From Silvibacterium sp. (GTDB taxonomy: Bacteria > Acidobacteriota > Terriglobia > Terriglobales > Acidobacteriaceae), in NCBI GenBank assembly GCA_019234945.1, contig JAFAKX010000099.1:1-35345 (forward strand): a DNA stretch of 35,345 bases. The letters run 5' to 3'. The notes below the pieces were generated by a model. It was not told where the DNA came from. It saw only the letters and a list, made by a program, of their open reading frames with translations, and did no database searches. Positions 1 through 8,300 of this stretch are shown one piece after another (positions within the stretch are counted from its first letter, which is position 1; each line of letters begins with the position of its first letter). Both the position numbers and the translations under genes were made by a program.

Positions 1-1394
1 GGTACAGTCCGCTGAACGCCGATCCGACCGGCACCGCCAATCTTCAGTTGTACAAAATTCTGGGCCAGCCCCCGGTTGCCTTTCCGCATCCCAGCGGATC
101 CGCCGAAGTCGCCGCCTTCCAATACATCAATGAAAACCTGTGCGGGACCTCGGCCTGCAACGTCAGAAATCAGTATGGCAACTTAGACATCGATATCGGC
201 ACAACGTATGAGATCCCATTGGAGAGCATGACGGTAGGCCCGAACGGTACGAATTGCATGAATCCCCAAAACGCTGGCGTGGCTTATTGTGTGGTCCGCG
301 CACAGCTTCTCAAGGAGTTCATTTTTGTCAGCAATATTCGCAACTTCTACGATAATGTGACGAGCCTTTGGGACGGCAGCGGAGGCTACAGCCTCGCCCA
401 GCAACTGGGCGCCTACCAGCAAGTGCTGGCCACTATACCGAAGGCGCCGAAGACCGCACCGGCTCCGAGTCTGGGCAAGACCCTTGCGGACCTGTTTTTG
501 GGCCTGGCCAGCTTGATACCGGAGGTCGGATCTGTTGAGGTCGGATCTGTTTTCGGTTTGGCCGATACGTTCTTCAATTTCGGCACTAACCTCACGACGG
601 ATCCGAAGGGGAACCAGACCATCAATCTAACCTCGACCATCGGAGAGTTGGACAAGCAGGCGGCCAATCAATACATTGCACAGGCCTACACCACGGGAAC
701 TTTGTTCGAGTTCATTTATCAGGACTGGGGCAAGATGAGCGCGCTGGGCAACGCGCTGGCCTCAGGGAATCCGTCGTGGTCCTGGAGCTCTATCGAAACC
801 GCGCAGATACTGCAAGGAATGGGGCCGGCGATTCAGCAGGCCGCGTATCGGAGCATCATGCCCGCCGCCTATGCCATTGGCAGCTATCTGCCGCAGAGTG
901 ATGATAACTGCGCGCCGCCGGCCAACCCATGGAATCAGCCAGTATGGGGCCAAACCCCGCTGTTTGCACAGACATGGTCTTACGCGGTTTTGGACTACGG
1001 CGTCCCATGCCCAGCGGGTGTAACTCCTGTCATCCAACCTTTCAATTCGGACAACCTTTACGTTCCATACACGTATCCGACCGATACGACCAATCTGTAC
1101 CAGAACGATCCGCGTACCTCAACGATTCTGGCCGATTACTCCTGGTTGGGGATCAGCGCCCTGGGTACTCCCTATAGCGGTACCACCAGTGCTGGGGAGT
1201 ACGAGCCACCCGATTCGAAGTTGCTGAGCACGCTCTTCACGCCGGTATCGCAGGGCGGCCTGGGGGTTTATCGTCCTGCCTTCTTTGAAAGCTGGCCGTT
1301 TACCCACATAACCTGCGCTCCGGCATATGGTGTGCCCAGCAGCAACGGCGGCACCTACGTCGGGGGCTGCCCCTGGCCATCGCCGCCCAAGTAG
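1..1394 (+). CDS. Hypothetical protein, 5' end outside the window
   Basis: The reading frame is open from position 3 to a TAG at 1392-1394, so the gene starts left of the window and about 464 residues are visible. A TTG at 48 is the first start-like codon, but nothing suggests it is the true start. I do not recognise the family. The visible part has many Tyr, Asn, Pro and Gly residues and several Cys (in LCGTSAC, NCMN, YCVV, DDNCA, VPCPAG, ITCAP, GGCPWP), which fits an exported protein with disulfides. A glycine-rich hydrophobic stretch (LADLFLGLASLIPEVGSV) lies roughly a third of the way in and could be an amphipathic or membrane-active helix. A perfect 15-bp tandem duplication sits inside this stretch. 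The next gene downstream is convergent and about 450 bp away, so this gene is not part of the rml operon. Export is inferred from composition only. Confidence 0.7.
   Translation, partial: YSPLNADPTGTANLQLYKILGQPPVAFPHPSGSAEVAAFQYINENLCGTSACNVRNQYGNLDIDIGTTYEIPLESMTVGPNGTNCMNPQNAGVAYCVVRAQLLKEFIFVSNIRNFYDNVTSLWDGSGGYSLAQQLGAYQQVLATIPKAPKTAPAPSLGKTLADLFLGLASLIPEVGSVEVGSVFGLADTFFNFGTNLTTDPKGNQTINLTSTIGELDKQAANQYIAQAYTTGTLFEFIYQDWGKMSALGNALASGNPSWSWSSIETAQILQGMGPAIQQAAYRSIMPAAYAIGSYLPQSDDNCAPPANPWNQPVWGQTPLFAQTWSYAVLDYGVPCPAGVTPVIQPFNSDNLYVPYTYPTDTTNLYQNDPRTSTILADYSWLGISALGTPYSGTTSAGEYEPPDSKLLSTLFTPVSQGGLGVYRPAFFESWPFTHITCAPAYGVPSSNGGTYVGGCPWPSPPK
522..551 (+). repeat. Perfect 15-bp tandem duplication inside a coding region
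   Basis: The unit GAGGTCGGATCTGTT occurs twice head to tail at 522-536 and 537-551. It is a multiple of three, keeps the frame and duplicates five residues (EVGSV). A recent slippage event is the simplest explanation. Confidence 0.9.
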
Positions 1395-1841
1395 TCAGGC
1401 ACCGGCATTCAACATGCCTCGATGGCACCGCCTCGGATTATTGAACTGTTACATCAATCGCATCCCTCGTGAAACAGCGGAGCCGCTGCTGCAAACCAGC
1501 ACAGCTGGTTTCGCATCCACCCCGGCTCCTGGCCCGACCCACCTTTCGGACCAGGAGCCGGAAATCCGTTTTCAAACGGAAGAATGATACGGAATTGGCG
1601 GTGTTTGCGCTCTATCCCCAGAAGCGCACAAATGCGCGCTCAGAAATGATCGGCCGTCACTTTGACGTCCAGTCAGCAACTCGGAAATTGAGTCCCATCG
1701 ACCCGTCAATTGATGCGAAACTTCGAGGCACTCGTTGATGGGCTTCCGGACGAATTACGGCAACCAGGAAGTTTCAACTTCAACTGGGGACTTCAGGGCA
1801 ACGCCCTTGTTCAGGCGGGTGGAAATAGTTCAAAGGATTCC
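1395..1841. other. Intergenic region with a cluster of perfect hairpins
   Basis: No convincing gene lies between the two convergent genes. Within about 105 bp there are four perfect inverted repeats in a row: 1475-1480 with 1483-1488 (CAGCGG/CCGCTG), 1493-1500 with 1504-1511 (AAACCAGC/GCTGGTTT), 1522-1532 with 1551-1561 (CCGGCTCCTGG/CCAGGAGCCGG, 18-nt loop), and 1565-1570 with 1575-1580 (TCCGTT/AACGGA). A weaker pair follows at 1606-1611 with 1623-1628. A short hairpin (1795-1799 with 1803-1807) lies just past the rmlD stop. None is followed by a clean T-tract. Some could end the convergent transcripts, but the density is unusual. Confidence 0.6.
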
Positions 1842-2714
1842 TTAGCCGAGATTCATCCCGGCGAGAGTCTCGGCTAGTGCATCCTGCCACTGCGGCAGCG
1901 CCACTCCGAACCGCGCATTGAGCTTGGAGTTGGACATCAGCGAATTCTTCGGCCGCTTCGCCGGCGTGGGATATTCCGTACTCGGAATCCCGACGACCTC
2001 CGGCCAGTGCCTGCCTTCCGGCGCAGCGGCGCGGCGAAAGATCTCCTGCGCAAAGCCGCACCAGCTCGTCTCGCCGGCGCAGGTCATGTGATAGATGCCC
2101 GAGACTTCCTGAACGTTGGCATCGATCACGGCCCGCGTGGCACGGGCCAGCGCGGCAGCCGTCGTCGGCGCGCCGATCTGATCGTTTACCACGCGAAGCT
2201 GCTCGCGTTCGCGTCCAAGGCGCAACATCGTGCGCAGAAAATTCGCCCCGTGCGGGCTGTAAACCCAGCTTGTTCGAAAAATCAGATGGCGCCCGCCAAC
2301 TTCAGAAATCTTCTGCTCACCGGCGAGCTTCGTCCGCCCATACGTATTCAGCGGATTCACCGCATCACCCTCGACCCACGGGGAAGGTCTCGATCCGTCG
2401 AAGACGTAATCCGTCGAATAATGCACGAGTAGCGCCCCGATCTTGCGTGCCTCTTCGGCCAGAATCCCCGGAGCCTCGCCATTGACCCGCATCGCCAGCT
2501 CCGGCTCGGACTCCGCCCGGTCGACCGCGGTGTACGCCGCCGCATTGAGCACAATCTTTGGGCAGACTTCGGCCATTGCCTTGCGGATTGTTTCGGGTCT
2601 GGCCAGGTCGCACCATTGCCGATCCAGCGCGACCACCTCTCCTGCGCCTTGAAACGCCTTCTGCAGTTCAATCCCGAGTTGCCCCTGCGCGCCCAGAATC
2701 AGAACGCGACTCAC
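1842..2714 (-). CDS. rmlD: dTDP-4-dehydrorhamnose reductase (RmlD)
   Basis: This enzyme does the last step of dTDP-L-rhamnose synthesis: NAD(P)H-dependent reduction of dTDP-4-dehydro-L-rhamnose in the cytoplasm. The 290-residue product has the usual family length. It begins with a nucleotide-binding GAQGQLG at residues 8-14, carries STDYVFDG near 100-107 and the short-chain-dehydrogenase Y-x3-K pair at Tyr125 and Lys129 (YGRTK). The start is GTG at 2714, which overlaps the rmlC stop in a GTGA junction and supports translational coupling. It is the last gene of the rmlBACD operon. No strong terminator is visible after it, only a 5-bp hairpin at 1795-1807. No glycosyltransferase follows, so the user of the activated rhamnose lies elsewhere. 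Confidence 0.95.
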   Translation of the reverse strand: MSRVLILGAQGQLGIELQKAFQGAGEVVALDRQWCDLARPETIRKAMAEVCPKIVLNAAAYTAVDRAESEPELAMRVNGEAPGILAEEARKIGALLVHYSTDYVFDGSRPSPWVEGDAVNPLNTYGRTKLAGEQKISEVGGRHLIFRTSWVYSPHGANFLRTMLRLGREREQLRVVNDQIGAPTTAAALARATRAVIDANVQEVSGIYHMTCAGETSWCGFAQEIFRRAAAPEGRHWPEVVGIPSTEYPTPAKRPKNSLMSNSKLNARFGVALPQWQDALAETLAGMNLG

Positions 2715-3256
2715 GCAAAGACCTCGGCATCCTTGAGCAGCTTGCCCTGCTGGTCCTTCGCCGAGACGATCGCTTCCTCAGCGGCCACGGGCCACGCAAT
2801 CCCCAGCGCCGGGTCATCCCACAGCACCGTTCTCTCGCCGGCCGGTGAGTAATAGTCTGTAACCTTGTAGCAGAACCCCGCCTTCTCACTCAGCACAGCA
2901 AATCCGTGCCCGAATCCTTCGGGAATCCACAGCGCCATCCCGCTGTCGCCCGAAAGCTCGAAAGCAACATGCTTGCCGAAGTTGGGTGAACTACGCCGCA
3001 TATCGACGGCCACATCGATGACCCTGCCATAGACCACCCGCACCAGCTTTCCCTGCGGCTGCGTGATCTGATAGTGAATGCCGCGAATGACGTTTTTAAC
3101 GGAAATAGAAAAGTTGTCCTGCCGCCACTCCGTCGGCAGCCCCGCCTCGCGCATCTCGCGCTCGTTGTAGGTCTCAAAGAACGCCCCGCGCGTGTCGGAA
3201 AAAATCTTCGGCGTTAACAGCAGCACTCCGGGCAGCCCGGTCTCGGAGATCTGCAT
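2711..3256 (-). CDS. rmlC: dTDP-4-dehydrorhamnose 3,5-epimerase (RmlC)
   Basis: RmlC converts dTDP-4-dehydro-6-deoxy-D-glucose to dTDP-4-dehydro-L-rhamnose by epimerising C3 and C5. The 181-residue length and single cupin fold match the family. Visible hallmarks are an early DTRGAFFETYN segment (21-31), the catalytic-type histidine in RGIHYQ (His61), the strand VRVVYGRVIDVAVDMRRSSP, and the late segment PEGFGHGFAVL followed by KVTDYYSP. The start is ATG at 3256, only 3 bp after the rmlA stop, and the stop overlaps the rmlD start by 4 bp. This tight packing shows one transcript. Nothing is unusual in the sequence. Confidence 0.95.
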   Translation of the reverse strand: MQISETGLPGVLLLTPKIFSDTRGAFFETYNEREMREAGLPTEWRQDNFSISVKNVIRGIHYQITQPQGKLVRVVYGRVIDVAVDMRRSSPNFGKHVAFELSGDSGMALWIPEGFGHGFAVLSEKAGFCYKVTDYYSPAGERTVLWDDPALGIAWPVAAEEAIVSAKDQQGKLLKDAEVFA

Positions 3257-3259
3257 CCT

Positions 3260-4150
3260 CTAAACCGGCCCGCCCGGAAAATGCGGCTCATTCAACAGCG
3301 AAATCAGGTACTGCCCGTATCCGCTTTTGCGCACCGGAGCCGCAAGCGCCTCAAGCTGCTCGCCGGAAATGTAACCGTAGCGGTACGCTATTTCCTCCGG
3401 ACACGCAATTTTCAGCCCCTGCCGCCGCTCAATGGTGTGGATGAACATCCCCGCCTCGAACAATGACTCGTGCGTCCCCGTATCCAGCCACGCCATGCCA
3501 CGGCTCATGATCTCCACGTCGAGCAGCCCGCGCTCGAGATACGCCTTGTTCACGTCTGTGATCTCAAGCTCCCCGCGCGCGGATGGCTTGAGCGATGCCG
3601 CGATCTCGACCACATCGTTGTCGTAGAAATAAAGCCCCGTCACTGCGTACCGCGACTTCGGAGCCGCGGGCTTCTCCTCCACGCTGATCGCCCGGCCCTG
3701 CCCGTCAAACTCCACCACTCCGTACCGCTCCGGGTCCTGTACCGGATAGGCAAACACCGTAGCGCCGTTCGTCTTCGCAGCTGCCCGTTTCAACTGCGCA
3801 GACAGCGCCTGCCCGTAAAAGATGTTGTCTCCCAGCACCAACGCGCTCGCGTCCGCGCCGACAAAGTCTCTGCCGATGATGAACGCCTGTGCCAGCCCGT
3901 CCGGACTCGGCTGCACGGCATAGCTCAGCGAAATGCCCCAACGAGCACCGTCGCCCAGCAGATCGGCAAAGCGCTGCGTGTCCTGCGGAGTCGAGATGAT
4001 CAAAATGTCGCGAATCCCGGCCAGCATCAGCGTACTGAGCGGGTAATAGATCATCGGCTTGTCATAGACGGGCAGCAGCTGCTTCGAGACCACATGCGTT
4101 ACCGGATACAGCCGCGTTCCTGAGCCTCCAGCGAGAATGATTCCCTTCAT
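3260..4150 (-). CDS. rmlA: Glucose-1-phosphate thymidylyltransferase (RmlA)
   Basis: RmlA opens the pathway by joining glucose 1-phosphate and dTTP into dTDP-glucose. The frame is open upstream to 4288, but the true start is ATG at 4150: it forms an ATGA overlap with the rmlB stop and directly precedes the canonical N-terminus [18 protein letters not shown]. This gives 296 residues, the usual size. The nucleotide-binding signature GGSGTRLYP is at residues 8-16, followed by [24 protein letters not shown], then VLGDNIFYG and [21 protein letters not shown], all typical of the family. The enzyme class is usually inhibited by dTDP-rhamnose; no local regulatory site was seen. Confidence 0.95.
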   Translation of the reverse strand: MKGIILAGGSGTRLYPVTHVVSKQLLPVYDKPMIYYPLSTLMLAGIRDILIISTPQDTQRFADLLGDGARWGISLSYAVQPSPDGLAQAFIIGRDFVGADASALVLGDNIFYGQALSAQLKRAAAKTNGATVFAYPVQDPERYGVVEFDGQGRAISVEEKPAAPKSRYAVTGLYFYDNDVVEIAASLKPSARGELEITDVNKAYLERGLLDVEIMSRGMAWLDTGTHESLFEAGMFIHTIERRQGLKIACPEEIAYRYGYISGEQLEALAAPVRKSGYGQYLISLLNEPHFPGGPV

Positions 4151-5283
4151 CGCCCCGCACGCTCCAGGATGGGCCGCTCCAGAACCGGCCGCCCACCCGA
4201 AAGCCTTTCCGAATAATTCAGCTCGATCCACTCCTTGTAATGACCCGAGCGCACATCGTCCACCCACTCCATATTCGCGAGAAACCACTCGATCGTCTCG
4301 CGGATGCCGCTCTCGAACTGCTTCTCCGGCCGCCAGCCCAGCTCGCGCGTAATCTTCTCCGCGTTGATCGCGTAGCGCCGGTCGTGCCCCGGCCGGTCTT
4401 TCACGTATGTGATCAGCTTGCGCCGGCTGCCGATCTTCGCGTCGGGACCGGCATCTGGCCTCAGTTCATCGAGAATGTCGCAGATCGTCGTCACCACGTC
4501 GATGTTCCGGCGCTCACTCGACCCTCCCACGTTATAGGTCTCGCCCGCGCGCCCGCGCTCCAGCACCTCGCGGATCGCCGCGCAGTGGTCCCCCACAAAC
4601 AGCCAGTCGCGCACGTTCAGCCCGTCGCCATACACTGGCAGCGGCTTGCCTTCGAGCGCATTCAAAATCATCAGCGGGATCAGCTTCTCAGGAAACTGGT
4701 AGGGCCCGTAATTGTTCGAGCAGTTCGTCGTAAGCACCGGCAGGCCATAGGTATGAAAGTAGGCCCGTACCAGGTGATCCGAAGACGCCTTCGACGCCGC
4801 ATAAGGACTGTTCGGCGCATACGGAGTTTCCTCCGTGAACGCTGGGTCATCCGGCCCCAGCGTCCCGTATACCTCATCCGTCGAGACATGTAGAAACCGG
4901 AACTGCGGCTTGTCTTCCGCCGGAAGCTCGGCCCAGTACGCCCGCGCCTGCTCGAGCAGCGTGAATGTTCCGACAACATTTGTCTGGATAAACGCCGCCG
5001 GCCCCTCGATCGAGCGGTCCACATGACTCTCGGCCGCAAAGTGCAGGATAGCCCGCGGCTTGTGCTCGCGAAGCAGCGATGCAACCAGCGCGGAGTCTCC
5101 AATATCTCCGCGCGCGAACACATGCCGCGGATTCTCCTCGATCGATCGCAGGTTTCCGCGGTTCCCGGCATAGGTCAGCAGGTCGAGATTCACTACCGCC
5201 GATCGAGTCTTCGCAATCCAGTTAAGGACGAAGTTCGAGCCGATGAAGCCGGCCCCACCCGTCACCAGCACCGTGTCGTTCAT
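4147..5283 (-). CDS. rmlB: dTDP-glucose 4,6-dehydratase (RmlB)
   Basis: RmlB makes dTDP-4-dehydro-6-deoxyglucose from dTDP-glucose with bound NAD+. The 378-residue product is an extended short-chain dehydrogenase: the Rossmann motif GGAGFIGSN is at residues 9-17, the catalytic Thr-Asp-Glu triplet is at 135-137 (VSTDEVYG), and the Y-x3-K pair is Tyr161 and Lys165 (PYAASKA). It is slightly longer than the common 350-360 residues because of a C-terminal tail after [11 protein letters not shown]. The start is ATG at 5283. It is first in the operon, so the promoter should lie in 5284-5381; only a weak candidate was seen there (minus strand TTGCCG at 5357-5362 and TATCTT at 5336-5341, with a short 15-bp spacer). 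Confidence 0.95.
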   Translation of the reverse strand: MNDTVLVTGGAGFIGSNFVLNWIAKTRSAVVNLDLLTYAGNRGNLRSIEENPRHVFARGDIGDSALVASLLREHKPRAILHFAAESHVDRSIEGPAAFIQTNVVGTFTLLEQARAYWAELPAEDKPQFRFLHVSTDEVYGTLGPDDPAFTEETPYAPNSPYAASKASSDHLVRAYFHTYGLPVLTTNCSNNYGPYQFPEKLIPLMILNALEGKPLPVYGDGLNVRDWLFVGDHCAAIREVLERGRAGETYNVGGSSERRNIDVVTTICDILDELRPDAGPDAKIGSRRKLITYVKDRPGHDRRYAINAEKITRELGWRPEKQFESGIRETIEWFLANMEWVDDVRSGHYKEWIELNYSERLSGGRPVLERPILERAGR

Positions 5284-5381
5284 GCCGCTCCCGAAAGTCC
5301 TTCTTCGACCATGCTATCGGAAGCGCCGAGGCCCTAAGATACCCCTTTGTGGTCATCGGCAATCTGGGACTGGCTCTGCCA

Positions 5382-8300
5382 TCACTCTACCTTGAGCGTC
5401 AGCGTGGCCGTGCGGCTAAGCCCCGGAGCGGTGCCTGTCACCGTCAGTGTGTAGACGCCTGAGGGTGTCGGGGTGCCCGGCGGAGTCGTGCCTCCTCCAA
5501 AGCTCTGCTTACCGGACGTAACGTTCAGGTTGCACCCCGCCGGAATGAGCAGCCCCAGCAGCCCAGCGAGAGCGAGACATCTCCACCAGCGGAAGATCCC
5601 CTGTGGTCTTTGCCTCCCCTGTGGTAAGGCCGTCCATCTTCGGCGCCGGCCCGCCACAAATCCCATCGGCACCACGACTGCCAACATCAGCCCCAGCCCG
5701 CGCCCGCCCGCCTGGACGCGATACCTGGCTGCCGCGCTCGACGATGACTGCCCGGTCGCAATTGTCATCGTTGCTGACACCGAATTCTGACCTGTTAAAG
5801 GCAATGAGAGCGGATTCACGGTGCAGCTCGCGTTTTGGATCTGCAGTGGTTGCGGACAACTAAGCGTAATTTCCCCGGTCGACCCGTTGACCGGCTCAAT
5901 CGAAAGCATGAACGTTGCCGTCTGCCCGCTGGTGATCACGGCAGACGACGATCCGCTGACCTGCAATGCAAAATCCTCGCCGTTGCCCGAGAGCGCCACC
6001 GTAAGCGGCGCCTTCAGTTGCGCGGCGCTCACCGTCATCGTCCCGGTGCGCGCGCCCACCTGGCTCGGCGTAAATGTCACGCCGATCTGGCAGCTCGCGC
6101 CAACGGCCAACGTCGTTCCACATCCGCTCGACGATGCTGCCTGCGCCGCAAAATCTCCCGTGGCTGCAAAAGTCAGGCCAGTCAGCGCCACGCCGCCGTT
6201 ATTCGTCAGCGTTACCGCGAGCGGCGGGCTCGTCTGGCCCACCCCATAGTTAAAACTGAGCGAAGCTGGCGCCACCGATATCCCCGCCGGGGCCAGGCCC
6301 GTCCCGTTCAGCGTCACTGTCTGGGTGCGCAGCATGTCGGTCACAATCAGCGTCCCTGTCTCCTGGCCTACCTGCGTCGGGACGAACTTCATCACGATCG
6401 CGCAGATCGAGTGGCCAGCCAGTGATGGGCCGCACTGATTCACCGCGTTAAAGTCCCCGCTTACCTGCGTAGCGATCAACGCGAGCGCCTGGTCGCCGCT
6501 GTTTGTGAGGGTTACCTGCTGCGAGAGGCTTGCCGTGCCGATCGTCTGCGGACCAAACGTGAGATTCAGCGGCGCGAGGCTGTCGGTAGCAGGCGACTGG
6601 CCCACGCCCGAGAGCTGCGCCGTCTGCGTTCCCGCGCTGTCCACCACCGACAGTGTGCCCGTTTCGTTGCCTGAAGTCATCGGCGTGTAGGCAATGCTCA
6701 GCGTGCATCCGGTGTCCGGCGGCAGAGATGCCCCACAGGTATTCGCCGTGATCGAGAAGTCGCCAGTCACCGTCTCGCTGGTCAGCCCCGCCGCAACGCC
6801 GCCCGTGTTTGAAATCGTGACGTTCTGGACCTGCGCCGTCTTGCCCAGCAGCGTCTGCGGGAAGCTCACCGAGGCTGGCGTCAGCACCATTGCCGGCCCT
6901 GGAACTCCCGTGCCGCTCAACTGTACCGTCACCTGGCCACCGCCGGTAATGTTTCCGTAGACCGTCAACAACCCGGTGAGTTGTCCGGTCTGCATGGGGC
7001 CGGGGTCGAACGTCACATTCACCGTGCACGCATCGCCTGGAAGCACCGCTTCGCCCGCGCAGTGATCCGTCTCGGCGAAATCCCCCGTCTTGCTCACCTG
7101 GGTCACGTTGAGCGTTATCTTGCCGGTATTGATGATGGAGATCGTTTGTGTCGCGCTCTGGGTCCCGTCCTCCTGACTGGGGAAGCTCAGTGATGCCGGA
7201 TTTGCATTTGCCGTGGTCATCGCCGTTCCTGCCGTCACCAGCGGAATCTGCCACACGCCTCGTCCGTAGGTCGCCGCTCGCAATACCGATGTCGAGCCCT
7301 CATTCACGGTGGTCAGCTGAATCACCGGCGCGTTCGGCAGGGACGTTCCGAAGACATTCCAGCAATTAATCGTGGGATTCGCGCACGACCAGACGTTTCT
7401 CGTGATGTACACGCCCGTGTCCATCGCCACATACGCCGTATTGGCGTCGTTCGGATCGATCACGATGCTGTTCGCCGGCGCATTTGGCAGGTTGCGCGAC
7501 AGGTTTTGCCACACTGCGCCGCCGCTGACAGATCCGTAAAGCTTCGCTTCGGCGATTCCGTTCCCGGTGAACCCTTCTACCGTGGCATAAACTGTTTGGC
7601 CGGTCGGATCATGCGGGTCAACATAGATGCTCGAAATGTCGAATCCGCCCGGATTGAACTGCCCGTTGGACGCGCCTCCATTGGCCACCGGCCGGTGAAA
7701 CAGGTCCACCCAGCCCGTCGTCGAGCCCGAAGAATTGGTCACCGACGCAGTGAAAATATGCCCTGGAACCGTCGCCCCGCCATCGAGCAGACCCGCCATT
7801 CCTGCATAGATCTGCTCCGGCGTTCCCGGCGCATCCGTTGCGCTGCCCGAAGCCGCAAGGGACCGGATCTCCGCATTTCCATCGCAGTACGGCCCCGGAT
7901 CGCCGTCCAGCATCGAACTGAGCAGGTTTGCGCTCGTCCAGGCCGATCCGCCGGTGGCCGGGCCGCGCCACATCCGGCACGTCCCGACAATCACGTTGGC
8001 GGTGTCCTGCGGGTCGAGGATCCAGGGCGCTGGAATCGTCTGCTGGTCGCCGTCTCCGCCCACCTGCGTGCTCCCGATCGCGGGGAGAAAGCCCGCCTCG
8101 TTGCAGCCCGATCCCTCAGTGCAGCGATTGATCGAGACCCCGAAGATCGACGTCGCGTACCAGTTGGCTTCAACCGCGGGATCGATGGCCGCGTAGTTGC
8201 CCTCGCCGTCAAGCACCTGCGGCCACGAGCCTGTCGTCACACTCGAAGTCGCCGCCGCCGTACCCAAGGCCCCAAGGGACGCCATCATGTTCAGCGGATT

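Noticed and set aside
1469-1738. Open frame of 89 codons in the hairpin-rich gap
   Set aside because: No family pattern, and it crosses the hairpin cluster; composition looks like chance.
4151-4288. N-terminal extension of RmlA
   Set aside because: The extension lies inside rmlB. The ATG at 4150 gives the canonical MKGIILAGG start and an ATGA overlap.
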